DNA of 64,000 nt. It comes from Alisma plantago-aquatica. Its lineage: Eukaryota; Streptophyta; Magnoliopsida; Alismatales; Alismataceae. Where the stretch lies: positions 566,962,406 through 567,026,405 of the forward strand of contig OY856410.1 in NCBI GenBank assembly GCA_963693085.1. Direction: 5' to 3'. The translations under genes and the position numbers were made by a program. The notes below the pieces were generated by a model. That model was not told the origin of the DNA, ran no database searches, and was given only the letters and a program-made list of their open reading frames with translations. Shown here in pieces: positions 48,752 through 60,554 of the stretch (position 1 is its first letter; every line of letters begins with the position of its first letter).

Positions 48752-48899
48752 GGAGACAAAAAAGAGGGGAAAGAGAGAGAAAAAGCTAAAAACTCACCAC
48801 CAAAAACATCCATAGACCTAGGTTTGCAAAGGGGGAAGGTCTAGGAAGGTCTAGCTAGGTCGGATTACGACTAGGTTGAGGAAGGGAAGGGTAAGGGTA

Positions 48900-49115
48900 G
48901 AGAGCTTAGGGCATACAGAGGTGGAATCGGTCGATTTTTCTCTAGTTGATAGGGAGAATAGTTAGCCGAACCCAACTTAAGATAGCTCCAGCCCGACCAT
49001 CATCTGAGTTCTATGAACTCAGAAACTCGACCGATTGGCTTTTTATAAAAGCTCTCAGCCTCCGATTGGTCAAGTTGGCAACTCGACCAATGGTCAACCT
49101 AGCCTGAAACTAACA
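48900..49115 (-). promoter_or_regulatory. TCGACCGATT motif cluster with TATA-like box upstream of the SIRE-1 third ORF
   Basis: On the minus strand: CATTGGTCGAGTTGCCAACT and TGACCAATCGG (about 49100-49062), a TTTTATAAAA box (about 49050-49041), AATCGGTCGAGTTTCTGAG (about 49035-49016) and ATCGACCGATTCC (about 48935-48923). These are the motif and TATA combination of this element's own LTR, placed about 290 bp before the third ORF. Function as an internal promoter is inference; it could also be a misplaced LTR fragment. Confidence 0.45.
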
Positions 49116-49322
49116 AACTTAGTTTCTAGCCATTAGAGTGCTAATTAAATTTATTTTTCAAGTCCATTATGTATATTGATCATTCTTAGTCACATATCAC
49201 TCATCATTGGGTATTATTTAGCGGTAAATCACGAGTTTGCAAAAAATACCCAAAAACAAGAGAAAAATAAGGCAAAAAGAACATGAAAAATGGATTTTTA
49301 ACATATTAGCAAGCAAAGATGA

Positions 49323-49860
49323 TCAAAACAAAGGCAAAACATATATAATAGATGACAAATAGATAGAAGGCATATCAATTTCATTCAAAGTAGTTATAAG
49401 CAATTTTGATCTAATAAAGTTAAATTGCTCTCTAGATAGAGGTTTAGTGAAAATGTCCGCCAACTGATTTTCCAGTGTCCACATGCATGATATAGATATC
49501 CTTCTTGGAAATGTGATAATGGAGAAAATGATGACGAACATCTATATGTTTAGATATACTATGCAAGATAGGATTATATGATAGGTTAATTTCACTAGTA
49601 TTATCACAAAAGATGGGAGAAGCACCAAAATAAATGTTAAAGTCTTGGAGCATTTGCTTCATCCATAGGACCTGGGCACAACAAATCTTGGCTGCAATGT
49701 ACTCAACCTCGGTGGTTGATAATGCCACTGTGCTCTGTTTCTTGGAGAACCAAGACACCAAGCATGGTCCTAGGAGGAAACAAGTGCCACTTGTGCACTT
49801 TCTATCAATCAGACACCCTACATAATCCACATCACTATAAGTAGTAAGAGTAAAGTCCCT
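49323..49860 (-). pseudogene. SIRE-1 RNase H region, nearly open
   Basis: Minus strand. DYVGCLIDRKCTSGTCFLLG, SWFSKKQSTVALSTTEVEYI (the catalytic E in TTEVEY retained), CAQVLWMKQMLQDF, IFCDNTSEINLSYNPILHS, KHIDVRHHFLH and, after a frame change, ENQLADIFTKPLSREQFNFI. This is the classic C-terminal pol block of SIRE-type copia elements. At least one frameshift near 49445. Confidence 0.88.
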
Positions 49861-50255
49861 TGACTTGGGATACCATAGTCTAAAATTTTGGGTTTTGTCT
49901 AAGTACCTTAAAATCCTCTTTACAGTTATAAGATGTGATTTCTTAGGATTTGATTGAAATTGAGCTCACAAGCCGACACTAAACATTATATCAGGTCTAG
50001 AGGCAGTTAAGTAAAGTAAACTTCCAATCATACCTATATAGAGATTCTCATCTACCTTCTAACCTTCTTCATCTTTGTCAAGTTTGGTGGTGTTTGACAT
50101 GAGTGTGTCCATCAGCTTGGTGTTTTCCATCCCAAAGCACTTAAGTAGTTTACTGGTGTACTTGCCTTGGTTGATGAAGTTCCCATTTTTGTTTGCTTGA
50201 TTTGAAAGTCGAGGAAGAACGTGAGTTCACCCATCATACTCATCTCAAATTCACT

Positions 50256-50945
50256 CTACATAAGATCACTAAATTCTTTGCCAAGATCAAAGTTAGTTCC
50301 ACCAAAAATGATATCATCAACATATATTTGTATGATAAGAAAATGGTTAGAAGTGTTCTTGAGAAATAAGGTAGAATCCACTTTGTCCATGATATACCCA
50401 TGATCTAACAAAAAGTTCTTTAATTTCTCATACCAAGCCCTTAGTTCTTGTTTGAGTCCATAGAGAGATTTTTGCAACAAATAAACATGGTTAGGTAGAC
50501 TATCATGTTCAAAGCCTAGAGTTTGTGCAACATAGAAGAAATACACTTTTAACATCCATTTGATATAGAAGAAAGTCTTTATAACTAGCAAAGGCAAGAA
50601 ACATACAAATGGACTCAAGTCTAGCTACAGGTGCATATGTATCATCAAAATCTATACCTTACTATTGATTATAGCGTTGAGCCACTAACCTTGCTTTGTT
50701 CCTTACCACTTTTCCACTTTCATCAATCTTGTTGTGGTAGACCCATTTGGTTCCAATGATCTTTCTATCACTTGGTATTTGCACAAGGGTCCAAACTTTT
50801 TTCTTTTCAAATTGCTCCAACTCTTCTTGTATAGCTAGGATCCACTCGTCATCCCCAAAAGCTTCCTTGACATCTTTAGGCTCGAGTTGTGAGATGAAGG
50901 CTGGCTTGTTCTTTGTTGAATGCAACCCGCGTCTTCACTCTTTTA
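50256..50945 (-). pseudogene. SIRE-1 reverse transcriptase, broken
   Basis: Minus strand. An open piece 50925-50662 has EAFGDDEWILAIQEELEQFE, KKVWTLV, IIGTKWVYHNKIDESGKVVR and NKARLVAQ. A stop and frame change follow, then 50618-50256 with VYLLQKSLYGLKQELRAWYE and the catalytic IQIYVDDIIFGG. The QMDVKSAFLNG block is damaged. Part of the finger/palm between the two pieces is degenerate. Confidence 0.88.
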
Positions 50946-51850
50946 AAATAATCACCTAAAATCAGCTCCTTTGGATGATTCTTGGCAAAGTGGTGGGTTG
51001 GATCCTTCTTCTCATCATCTTTCTCTTCTTCTTGAGTGACCACCTCTTTTTCCTTTTGGGTGATGTTGAACTCTTTTAGAATAGGAATTACTTCACTTGC
51101 AACATCATCATTTGGAACAATATCTTTGGGAATAAAGGGGTTAGTCTCAATAAACTTAACATTTATGTATTCTTCTACTTTAGCAAGATCAACATTAAAA
51201 ACTCTATAAGCCTTGCTAGTAGTGCTATAGCCAAGAAAGAAAGCCTTGTAAGACTTCAAATCAAACTTGTCAAGAGAACCTTTCGTATTCAAAACAAAAC
51301 AAGAACATCCGAAAACATGGAAATACTCGATAGAAGGCTTCCTACCACGCCATAGCTCATAGGGGGTTTTCTTCAAAGAAGGATGAGTAAAAACCCAGTT
51401 TTGCACAAAACATGAGGTCCTAATAGCTTCAGCCCAAAACTTCTTTGGAGTGTCATACTCTAGAAGCATGGTCCTATCCATCTCCTATAGAGACCTATTA
51501 TTCCTATCTAAAACCCCATTTTGTTGAGGTGTTCGAGGTGAAGAGAAGTTGTGTGCATAAATAGATTCTTGACAAAAATGCTCAAAAAGGTCATTTTCAA
51601 ATTCTCCCCCGTGGTCACTACAGATAGAAACAATGCGTCAAGAAGTTTCATTCTCAACTTGTTTACAAAAGCTCAAGAAAACATCAAGCGTATTACTTTT
51701 AGAAACGAGAAAGAAGGTCCAAGTATATCTAGAGAAATCATCGATAATAACAAGGCAATACTTAGAACCATGATGCGATTGAGTTCTCATTGGTCCAAAT
51801 ATATCAATGTGAAGAAGATCAAGAGCTCTCTTGGTGCTAAGGACTCATTT
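50876..51850 (-). pseudogene. SIRE-1 integrase, catalytic Glu changed to Asp
   Basis: Minus strand, following the pre-integrase zinc motif. LHIDIFGPM (first Asp), YCLVIIDDFSRYTWTFFL, SDHGGEFEN (second Asp), then FSSPRTPQQNGVLDRNNRSL, where the usual VERKN is VLDRNN, so the catalytic Glu is Asp. A stop follows SL. The open frame 51481-50876 continues with LLEYDTPKKFWAEAIRTSCF, LWRGRKPSIEYFHVFGCSCF and KSYKAFFLGYST. Stops (near 51652 and 51487) show decay. Confidence 0.85.
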
Positions 51851-52450
51851 GGATTTGAAGGAGGACTTGGCTTGCTTTCCTTGGGTACAAGGTTGGCATT
51901 CCTCATCCTTTTCAAAATCCAATTTGGGAAGTCCATTGACCAGGTCCTTTTTGCTCAATTTATTCAACTGATGCATATTTACATGACCAAGCTGACAGTG
52001 CCAAAGAGAAATATCATTTGAGTTGACTACTAGGCATCTACCAACAATAGGCTTAATACAGTCAAGAACAATAACATAAAGATTACCACTTCTAGTTCCC
52101 TTATATATAACTTGGTAGGTGAGGGAATCTAGAATCAAGCATTCAAAGGAAGTAAATAGCACAAGGTAACCATTGTCACATAGTTGACTAACACTAATTA
52201 AATTGTGATGTAGTCCATCCACAAAAAGAACATTCTTAATACACAAGGATTCACCTACATCACCCTCGCCTTTTACTTTACCTTTCTTGTTGTCCCCAAA
52301 GGTGACCGATCCTCCTTTCTTTTTGGTGAAGTTGTTAAAATGGCTTGTATTACCTGTCATATGCTTAGTGCAACCACTATCAACAATCCATCTTCCTTTT
52401 TCTTGTAAGAAAGGAGAATGTTAGTTCCCAACTCAAACTTTGGGATCTGG
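51845..52450 (-). pseudogene. SIRE-1 protease and pre-integrase zinc region, open
   Basis: Minus strand. WIVDSGCTKHMTG with catalytic DSG near 52382-52374; NVLFVDGLHHNLISVSQLCD; LWHCQLGHVNMHQLNKLSKK, LVNGLP and CQPCTQGKQ form the HHCC pre-integrase finger (about 51990-51850). The frame is open across 52360-51845 and also covers the protease motif upstream. Confidence 0.88.
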
Positions 52451-52699
52451 AGTTAGCTTAGGGACCCATTTCATCTTTGGGTTGGTCCCCTTAGGCTAGT
52501 AAGGACAATAAGTAGAGTAATGATCATCACATTTCCAATAACGACAAACCATAAGATTCTTAGTGCTTGAAGACTCTCCTACAAAGAAAGAGTTCTCCTT
52601 GATCTTTTTCTTACCTTTGGCTTTTCTCTTGTCCTTTGATGCCCCCCTACAAATCCCAAACCACTAGTACCACTTTGTTTGGTAGAATGGTCAAGGATT

Positions 52700-54484
52700 T
52701 CATTTAGAGAGTTCATCCTTTTGACGATTTTCTGTAGGGATGCTCCCAATCAATGGTTATCATCATTTAAGGAAATAATGGTAGAAGATAAGCTAGCTAT
52801 GTCATCCCTAGCATGCACAATATCATCCTCAAGACATAAGGCTTTAGTTAAATATGAATCCTTTTCAAGAGAGATAGAAGAAACATTAACACTAGGCAAT
52901 AAAGGTCTAGAAGATAGATCATTTACTTGACCAAGTAACCTAGCATTTTTAGATTTAAGAATTTGAATTTCTTTAAGATAGACATCTCTTTCTTCTCTAT
53001 GAGCATCAATAAGGATCTTAAATTTAGCATTTTTCGTTTTAACTATTTCAAGCTCTTTAAGGAAATTATGGTTTTCTTCCTTAAGATTCTCAATATTCTT
53101 AAGGTAGATACCATTCTCAACTTCAAATCCATTGTATTGGATCTCAAGATCAAGGTGTTTCCCTTGCAAATTATCAATACTCTCAAGATTGGTTTTCTCA
53201 TTCAATTCAAGAATTTCAAGTTTAGCATATAGATCATCAATGATTTTTCCTACCCAATTTCTTTTAGATTTACACTTAGAAAAAGATGAACGAGTAGAGA
53301 TAAGCATGTCAATAATAGCTTCCTTAGATAACTCATGCAAGATTAACTCACATACCTCACTTACCTCCCCAATTTTTCACTAGTAGAGGCCATGAGTGCA
53401 AGGTGGCACTCTCCATCTTCTTTGGAGCTTGAGATACTTGAAGATGAAGCTTCTCAAGATGCATGTGATGCATTCTTGTGTCTCTTCTCCTTCTTATCCT
53501 TCCTCTTGTATTTTCTCTCCTTCTTGTACTCTTCTTCCTTCTTTGATTTTCCCTTGTGGTGTGAATTTCTTGACTTGGGACATTCACTCTTGTAGTTCCC
53601 CTTTTGGCCATACTTGTAGTATCTCAGAGTAGAAGAGAAGGAGGCTTGATTTCCCTTGAAGTGTTTGCCCTTGATGTAGTTGGATTCATGCTCACTTGGG
53701 CCATCATCTTCACTAGAGGAGGAGGGAGAAGTCCGGCAAGCAATTTGTTTTTGAAGGATGAACGGCTCCACTTGTGCTTTGAAAGCACTATCTTTGATCT
53801 TCTTGGCTTCCTTTTCTTCTTACTTGGCTTCTTCTTCTTGCTTGTCAAGCCTAGGCTCATGGGCTTTGAGGTTGCCAATGAGCTCTTTGTTTGGATGTCA
53901 CCAAGGCTCCTCTGTTATTCAATGGAGGTGACCTTTGACTCCCATGTCTTTGGTAGAGTCCTTAAGATCTTGGAGTTGATTATACCTCTATCCAAAGTGT
54001 TGTCCAATGTAGCCAGCCCATTGATGATGACATTGAGTCTTGAGTACATCTCCACAAACCCTTCTTTCTTACCCATATTGAAGTTCTCTAGAAGGCTGTT
54101 TAACATGTTGATCTTGGCCTCCTTGAATTGCTTTGTGCCTTCATAGGTGATGCACAATTTGTCCCAAATCTCTTAGGCAGCGTCCCAAGATGAGATCTGG
54201 TTAAACTCCATTGGGGTGCAGGCTGCATAGAGGATACTTATGGCTTTGGCATTGAGTTGGGATTCTTTGAGAGCAGCTTCACTCCATGTTGCAACAACTT
54301 TGGTTGACTCCTTGTAAGGTGTGACCATCACCTTCTACATGTCAAAGTTCATGCCTTGAATGTAGAATTGCATACACCTCTTTCAATAGAGGAAGTTGGT
54401 GCCATCAAAGACCGAAGGACGCATGGAGAAGCCCCCCTCTAGGTTGAGAGAACCAAGTAGGTTGTCGCCCATATTCTCATCTCA
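52700..54484 (-). pseudogene. SIRE-1 gag, several stops and frame changes
   Basis: Minus strand from about 54484, soon after the primer site. GDNLLGSLNLEGGFSMRPSV, FDGTNF, RCMQFYIQGMNFD, LNAKAISILYAACTPMEFNQ, EIWDKLCITYEGTKQFKEAK and INMLNSLLENFNMGKKE; ILRTLPKTWESKVTSIE. A Lys-rich hinge follows, then KYGQKGNYKSECP, a CCHC knuckle whose first Cys is Tyr. A long coiled-coil-like C-terminal part (53340-52750, 196 open codons, IDNLQGKHLDLEIQ, NIENLKEENHNFLKELEI) is typical of SIRE-group gag. Stops near 54385, 54338 and 54172. Confidence 0.85.
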
Positions 54485-54507
54485 TGGAAGATTGTTGGAG
54501 AAGATCC

Positions 54508-54522
54508 TTGGATCTGATACCA
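54508..54522 (-). promoter_or_regulatory. SIRE-1 primer-binding site (initiator tRNA-Met type)
   Basis: Minus strand TGGTATCAGATCCAA, two bases after the LTR end. It matches the TGGTATCAGAGC primer site common to plant copia elements. Confidence 0.85.
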
Positions 54523-54524
54523 CA

Positions 54525-55988
54525 TGTTGGATCTAGGGCTCTAGGGGGGTGAATAGAGCTACAAAATTTCTCACAAGATAGACTAAACCTTCAAATTATA
54601 TCAAATTGAAACCAATAGCTTATGTGCAATTTGAAGTCCTAACTAATAAGCATATCAAGGATGAGAGATATTCATAGCAAGCACTTGACAAGGTCATTTA
54701 GAGTGGTTCCACTCTCCAAAATAGGAGAGAGTCAGTCTACTACTTAGAGAGGTCAACCTCTAGGACTTTGCAAGTGCTTTTATCTATATTATCACCAATA
54801 AGAGTTACAACACAATACCACCAAAGGACTTACCCATCCAAGCACAAAGAGTATCCCACTTTACCAAGGACTTACCCACTTTGTAAGAGTGTTTGGCCTT
54901 CTTCCAAGGTCTTACCCACTCTAGCACAAGTCTTCCACCTTCAAGGACTTTTCCACTCTTCTTGGATCTTCAGCCTTTGCCTTCTCCTTCACCTGGAGAA
55001 GATCACCACCTGTTCATCAACCTTGAAGAGGAACAACAACAACTCCATATTCACTTGGAGTAGCTTGCTTCACCTTTGATTCATGGAGGAAAGGGATAGG
55101 GAAGATGTAGAAGATGAGAGATTTACAAACACAAAGGGTGGATCTCTCTTACAACATGCCTATCTCACTCATGATCACAAAATGAAGTGTAAACCAGAGA
55201 GAGAAAGGGGTTCAAGGAGTTGCAACACACTCAACTATAGAAAGGACTTAGAATAGCATGAATGAGTAAACTTGGAATGAACTCTAAGGGGTCCTATTTA
55301 TAGCTGGGGGTGTTCCCTTGAGTTGGGGATCACTTAGGGTCAAAATATATCCATTTTCCACAATGCAATAGATCTATTTTCACCCAAAACAACTCACCAA
55401 CGGTTATAATCACTTTTTCTACATTTTTTGTATAATACATTTGGTCAAGTTTCAATAAAGGTAACTCGACCGATCAACTAAAAGACAAAGCCAATTTTCA
55501 AACTATCGGTCAAGTTTGTTCTCGTAAACTTGATCGATAAGCTAAAATTAGATTTGATTAGTTAGTCAGTCGGTCGAGTTATGTGAGTGTCCAACTCGAC
55601 TAATGGGTCATCTTTAGAAAATTCATCATATGATCGGTTGAGTTTCCAACTCGACCGATGAACAACCTGTGACAAATTTTCTAAGTTGACTTTTGAATGA
55701 TTAAACCTTGGTATTAAGTGTCACACATATTTTTATAATCTTAGTTACAAGTCATATAATCAATACAAGTGATTATAAAATTCTTCTAAGGTCGTTTGGA
55801 GTGATTTCCCAAATAGCACACTTGCATTGCATTTGACTTGAACTTGAACAAGCTAGGGCTTGTGTAATTGGATCCTTTTCATGTACCTAAAGCCTGAAAT
55901 CAATCTTGAACAAACATATTAGATACATAGGAATGGAATGGTTAATTCATTATCAAAATATGGGCAGTGTATAGCTCTTAAGTCAACA
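54525..55988 (-). mobile_element. SIRE-1 5' LTR (1464 bp)
   Basis: Plus-map start TGTTGGATCTAGGGCTCTAG and end CTCTTAAGTCAACA, so the LTR has 5-bp TGTTG/CAACA ends. It contains the TATA box (minus) at 55302-55295 and the TCGACCGAT array at about 55435-55665. Many point differences from the 3' LTR copy suggest an older insertion than Athila-1. Confidence 0.92.
55295..55302 (-). promoter_or_regulatory. TATA box, SIRE-1 5' LTR
   Basis: Minus strand TATAAATA (plus tatttata) in gtcctatttatagctgggg. Confidence 0.7.
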
Positions 55989-57168
55989 GCTAGAAGGGTT
56001 CTAAACCCTACCCTACTCCTATAAATAGAAGACCACAACCAATAAGAAAGGTGCCCCACCATTTTACACCATAAGGTTGATACCATAGTTCTTGACCTTC
56101 AACCTCCATCCACCTTCAACCCTTCCATCAGTTTGCAAATGCCAACTGAAGGCCCCTCCACCTCTGCCAAGGGTCACAACTTCTTGCTTGAAGGAGGTTT
56201 TGAATAATGACACCTTCATCCCATCGAATGACAACCTCTTCCTTTGTTAGCCTGCTGATCCTTCATCATAGTGATAAGATCCAACATTAAAGAAGGAAGG
56301 ACATTTCTCCAAGTCTATTTGCAACAAATGTTTGGGGTAGATCTTCTGCTACATTGTCTACCACTGGTTTCCAACACAAAGGAGGGATTTTGTACATCAC
56401 TAATCTATTTTTATCTCCCTCTTCGACCATGTCTTTCTTTTTCTCTTCTTTGACTATTTCTCTTATTACTGCTGCCATGAGTGAGTAGTCCTCTCGCAAT
56501 GGTGTGGGGAGTAGCCCGCTACCCAATTTTTCTCTTATATCTGCATCTTTTTTTGTATGGACCATTGCATGTTTAGAATCAATCATTTTATGCTTGTTTG
56601 CCTGTATGATCGGCAAGTTTACATGAATGTCATGATCTTAGATGTAGAGAATTTTGAACCCAAGATCTAGGATATCGATTAGACTCTAGTTAAACCCTTT
56701 GATGAGAAGTTTAGATAGATGTCTTATGAGGCGATAGATGTATGATCTCTAGGTAATGAGATGATGATCTTAGGGTGATATCTAACATCTAAAGGGGGAT
56801 TTTCCTAGACTCAACATATATATTTTCATTCTTGAAATGATGCAGTGAGAGAGTGAATGATAGGTAGTTATGGTGAAATCCATTCCACCCCAGTGGTTCC
56901 ATCATTTGATAAATCTAGACTTTAAGTCAACCATTTTACTATTAGAATCTTAGTATAATTAGTGACCATCAACCTTTATGTTAAATTCTAGTTCTTGCAC
57001 GGTTACCTTGATTAGAATATTTCTTAAATTCGTTGTCCTTTAGGTTCGATTCTAAACTATACTACAATATGACCCACCTACTTGTAGGTGGTTATTATTG
57101 TACTTGTTTAGATAAACTATAGGGATTCCACCCCTAGTGAATTTGTCAGTGTAGTAAAAGTGACATCA
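55989..57168 (+). mobile_element. Athila-2 3' LTR, segment 3
   Basis: Resumes after the SIRE-1 duplication. TATA box at 56020-56027 (CTATAAATAGAAGACC); GAGTGAGTAGTCCTCTCGCA then GTGTGGGGAGTAGCCCGC, matching GAGCGAGTAGTCCTC...GGGGACTAGCCCCGC of Athila-1; and the end CCCTAGTGAATTTGTCAGTG then GTAAAAGTGACATCA, matching the Athila-1 LTR end. With segments 1 and 2 the LTR totals about 2.1 kb. The LTR ends at 57168. Confidence 0.88.
56020..56027 (+). promoter_or_regulatory. TATA box, Athila-2 3' LTR
   Basis: TATAAATA in ctcctataaatagaagacc, about 30 bp downstream of the SIRE-1 insertion and directly after the repeat array of segment 2. Confidence 0.6.
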
Positions 57169-57317
57169 TAGTCTGCTGGAATATTTTATCCAGCAGGAAC
57201 CCCTATATCAAACATATGATATTCTAAAATACACAATAAAATATAATAAATACTCAACTAAAACATATAAAAGATAAAAAGATATCCATTAAGGCACATG
57301 ATCTATCAAAACCTAAT

Positions 57318-57596
57318 CTAAAGAGAGGTGTTAGGGACCCAAACCATGTTGATGTCCCTTTTCTTTCCTAACAGGCATGAAAATGCATAATGACCAAAAG
57401 TCCCACAACCACAACAAGTAACACGATCAATAGGAATATAAGAGATAGATTTTGGTATAATGAAAACATGACCTTTCTTTTTATGTATTTTATCATTTTT
57501 AGTAATATGACCAAATCCATGAGTGCCAACATGATTATGAGAATGCAATATACAATTCAACACATTTGTACTATTTGAAAATTTATTTAGAGACAT
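57318..57596 (-). pseudogene. SIRE-2 gag end / zinc-knuckle region
   Basis: Minus strand, 92 open codons: LNKFSNSTNVLNCILHSHNH, FGHITKNDK, then TCCGCGTFGHYAFSCL (CCHC-type knuckle) and VWVPN near the end, as between gag and protease of SIRE-group elements. Belongs with the gag at 58384-59110. Athila-2 is inserted just to the left, at 57168. Confidence 0.65.
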
Positions 57597-57599
57597 TTC

Positions 57600-58380
57600 A
57601 ACTTTTCATTTTCCTTATCAATAAATAGAGAGTCTTTAGTAGTAGAAATTAAGAACTCTCTATTGATAGCTATATCTTCTTCACTCATAGAAATTTATCA
57701 TTCAAATCACACGTTTCTTGAAGAATAACATTGTGATTAACATGCACACAAAAGGAGGTCTTTTTTATATGTAAATCAATTTTTCTCTTACAATGAAGAA
57801 TTGATCTTGAAATGATGCATTTGAAGAAGAAATATCATCTATCATAGTCTTTTCACTAGCATATACAACATTTAGCTCATTAAAATCTATATTCAAGGAA
57901 TCAACAATAGTTTCCAATGTAATTTTCCTTTTCTTATACTTTTCAACTTTATTTGTAGTAACTTCAACAAGTTCATCTTTTAAAAAAGTTGAAGGAGATA
58001 CCTCATTACCTTGTGCATCTTCTTCTTCTTGTTCATCATTGTCCTGAGCACCTTCTTCTTTATGTTAATCATTTTCTTGAGAACCTTCTTCTTTTTGTTC
58101 ATCATTCTCCTCATGTTGGGCAATGAGACATTCAACTACATGATGATAGATTTCCTCATTACTTGCCTTTGATTTTTAAGAATCACTCCAAGTAGCATGA
58201 TAAACTTTTTCCTTAGTGTTCCCTTTTCTCTTCTTCTTTAACTCAGGGAACTCAGATTTCTAGTTCCCTTTTTCTCCACATATGCGACATTTAGCAGAAA
58301 AAAATCTAACCTCTTTGTTAGAAGAAGAATGTATATATTTCTTACCTTTATGATGTAATTCTTCTTCACTACTAGATGAG
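57600..58380 (-). pseudogene. SIRE-2 gag hinge and coiled-coil region, decayed
   Basis: Minus strand, low-complexity Glu/Lys/Asp-rich coding remnants (runs from tcttcttctt on the plus strand) with many stops. By position this is the coiled-coil part of gag. A duplicated GAACCTTCTTCTTTTTGTTC / GCACCTTCTTCTTTATGTT-type unit occurs near 58048 and 58081. Confidence 0.45.
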
Positions 58381-58383
58381 TCA

Positions 58384-59110
58384 CTATAAGAAGATGATTT
58401 TGAAGCTCTTTATTTGAATTACAAACCTTTTTTTCTCAACAAAGTTTTCTTCTTCTTCTTCTTCTTCTTCTACTACTACTTTGGCCTCCTCTTGAAGATT
58501 CACTTTACATGTCTCCAAGTTTCCAATGAGCTGCGCCATCAACAATTTAGAAAGGTCGCTAGAATCTTCTATAGTAGTTACCTTTTCTTTGAACTTTGGT
58601 GGCAAGGACCTAAGAATCATGGAGACTTGTTCCTCGTCGATCATGTGCTTCCTTACATCACTTAAAACACTTATAATAATGGAAAATCCAACATTCATTT
58701 CAAAAATAGTCTCATTATCTTGCACACAAAATTATTCTAATTTGTGCTTCAACATGTTAATCTTTGCACTCTTAACTTGTTGAATTCCTTCCTGTGTAAC
58801 TGAGAGTTCTACCCATATATCATATGTAGTTTCACAAGAAGAGATTCTATTAAATTCATCAAGAGATAAATAAGAGTATAAAATACTTACTGCTTTGGCA
58901 TTTAGAAATGCCTTTCTTACCGTATCTAGATCCCATTCCTCCATATTCATTTCTAGACGTTCATCTGGTAAGGAAATCGTCTTCCAAAGATCAGAACTCA
59001 AACCTTGTATGAATAATTGCATGCACCTCTTCCAATGTGTGTAATTGAAACCATCACAGATTTTGGCCCGTAACTTGAGTTCCTTCTAGGTTGAGTTGGC
59101 CCAGGCAATT
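58384..59110 (-). pseudogene. SIRE-2 gag, broken
   Basis: Minus strand. KICDGFNYTHWKRCMQLFIQ, DLWKTI, LNAKAVSILYSYLSLDEFNR, TYDIWVELSVTQEGIQQVKS and KINMLKHKLE, then after a stop VRKHMIDEEQVSMILRSLPP, KFKEKVTTIEDSSDLSKL and LIGNLETCKVNL, followed by a Glu run. This is the UBN2-type gag of copia elements, diverged from SIRE-1 gag. Confidence 0.85.
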
Positions 59111-59142
59111 TTCCCCATCTTCAAGACTTGTTAAAGTTCCTT

Positions 59143-59159
59143 GCCTATTGTGATATCAA
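59143..59159 (-). promoter_or_regulatory. SIRE-2 primer-binding site, degenerate
   Basis: Minus strand TTGATATCACAATAGG, equivalent in position to TGGTATCAGAGC after the LTR end. Confidence 0.5.
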
Positions 59160-60554
59160 TGGTTGTGTTCAAGAAAAGGGGGGGGGGTGAAACAGAGCAA
59201 TAATAAACTTATGCAATTTCAAACACAAATGAAGGTTAACTAGGACTTGCTTAAAACATAATGCAATAGAAATATAAAGTAAGTAATTGGACAACGAAAG
59301 CAACCACACAAAACACAAGATGTAGAGTGGTTCCATCAAAAGATGTCAGTCCACTACCTGGTTGTTTCCAACTAAGATTTCTCAACCTTGTATTTTTTAC
59401 CTTTTCTATACCGATATAGTTTCAACAAAAATACTAGTGACTTTTGTGGCTCAAGACAACCCTCCTTTTCTATCTCAAGGAGAACTTACACAATGGAGTA
59501 GATCACAATAGGCCTCCTACCTTGGTTGCAACCTTCTTACAGGAAGTAGCTCCAAGAAGTTTCCCACAACCTTCTTGCAAGAAGTAGTTCGAAGAAACAA
59601 GAAAAAGTAAAGAGAAAAAGAGAGGAAAAATAAATTACAACTCTTACAAGATATACAATTTGTAACTCTCTATAAACAAGTGTCGATTGACTCTCCACAA
59701 GGATTAGGAAAGGCTATATCTGGTGGAGTAGGACACTAATACTGAGCTAAGTCTTAGACTAGCTTCAGGGCAAGTGAAGATTGCAATGTCAAATTCTAAG
59801 TTCTAATTGAATAACATGCAAATGACTTTTCTCAAGTGTGTTTTGGGTGCCCATAAACCTCTCCTATTTATAGTAACTACACAGGGAAAGTTCAAAACAC
59901 TATTTGAAGTGTTTAGGATGAGATAAATGCTAAACTAGCCATTATAATGTCAAAAGTCAAGTTTGCAACATCTAGTAGACTACTACAGATTGCATGCAGA
60001 ACATTCTTGGTTGAACTGTACTTTGGACAAACTCAATCTAGTGGAAGTGTAATTCAACCAAGAGGAACACTTGTGCGAAAGTTTGTCGAATTGTTCTTTG
60101 ATCAAACTCCAAGTGGTCAAAGTGTAGTTTGAATGAGAGGTAGACTTGTGTAAAAGATTTCAATAATTATATCTTGATGAAGAAGTGGTTTGACTAAATA
60201 TATTTCAGTCAGGAAAGAGTTTGACCAAAAATTTCCATGTAAATGCACTACTATATTTTTGGAAAATATATCAAAAGAGCTTTCTAATGACACTAACTAT
60301 CCTAAACACTTGATATAAGTGTAGAATAGGGTTTATGATATGATTGGGTGTTCATCACTTGTTCTTACATCATTCCTATCCAGATGTATAAAATACACTT
60401 TTAAAAACACATATACATGGTACAAATTGACCTATGAGCATCCAAACACAGGTAATGTTGCATATTATTTTTTGTTGGATCTTGCCCAAGTTCCTTGATC
60501 ACCTTAAACACAAATGCACATGTTAGTGACACAAATAGGAAATATTTATATCAT
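59160..60554 (-). mobile_element. SIRE-2 5' LTR (probably truncated)
   Basis: On the plus map starts TGGTTGTGTTCAAGAAAAGG followed by GGGGGGGTGAAACAGAGC, the analogue of TGTTGGATCTAGGGC...GGGTGAATAGAGC in SIRE-1. It includes a TATA box (minus) at 59882-59875 and degenerate inverted TTCAACCA / TGGTTGAA and TTTGACC motifs upstream of it (about 59945-60235). The outer end is unclear; sequence changes character at 60555, where the Athila-3 LTR seems to end. Confidence 0.6.
59875..59882 (-). promoter_or_regulatory. TATA box, SIRE-2 LTR
   Basis: Minus strand TATAAATA (plus tatttata) in ctcctatttatagtaac. Confidence 0.55.

Noticed and set aside
58414..58665. 83-codon ORF with a Phe/Tyr run
   Set aside because: Shadow of the Glu-rich stretch of SIRE-2 gag on the opposite strand.
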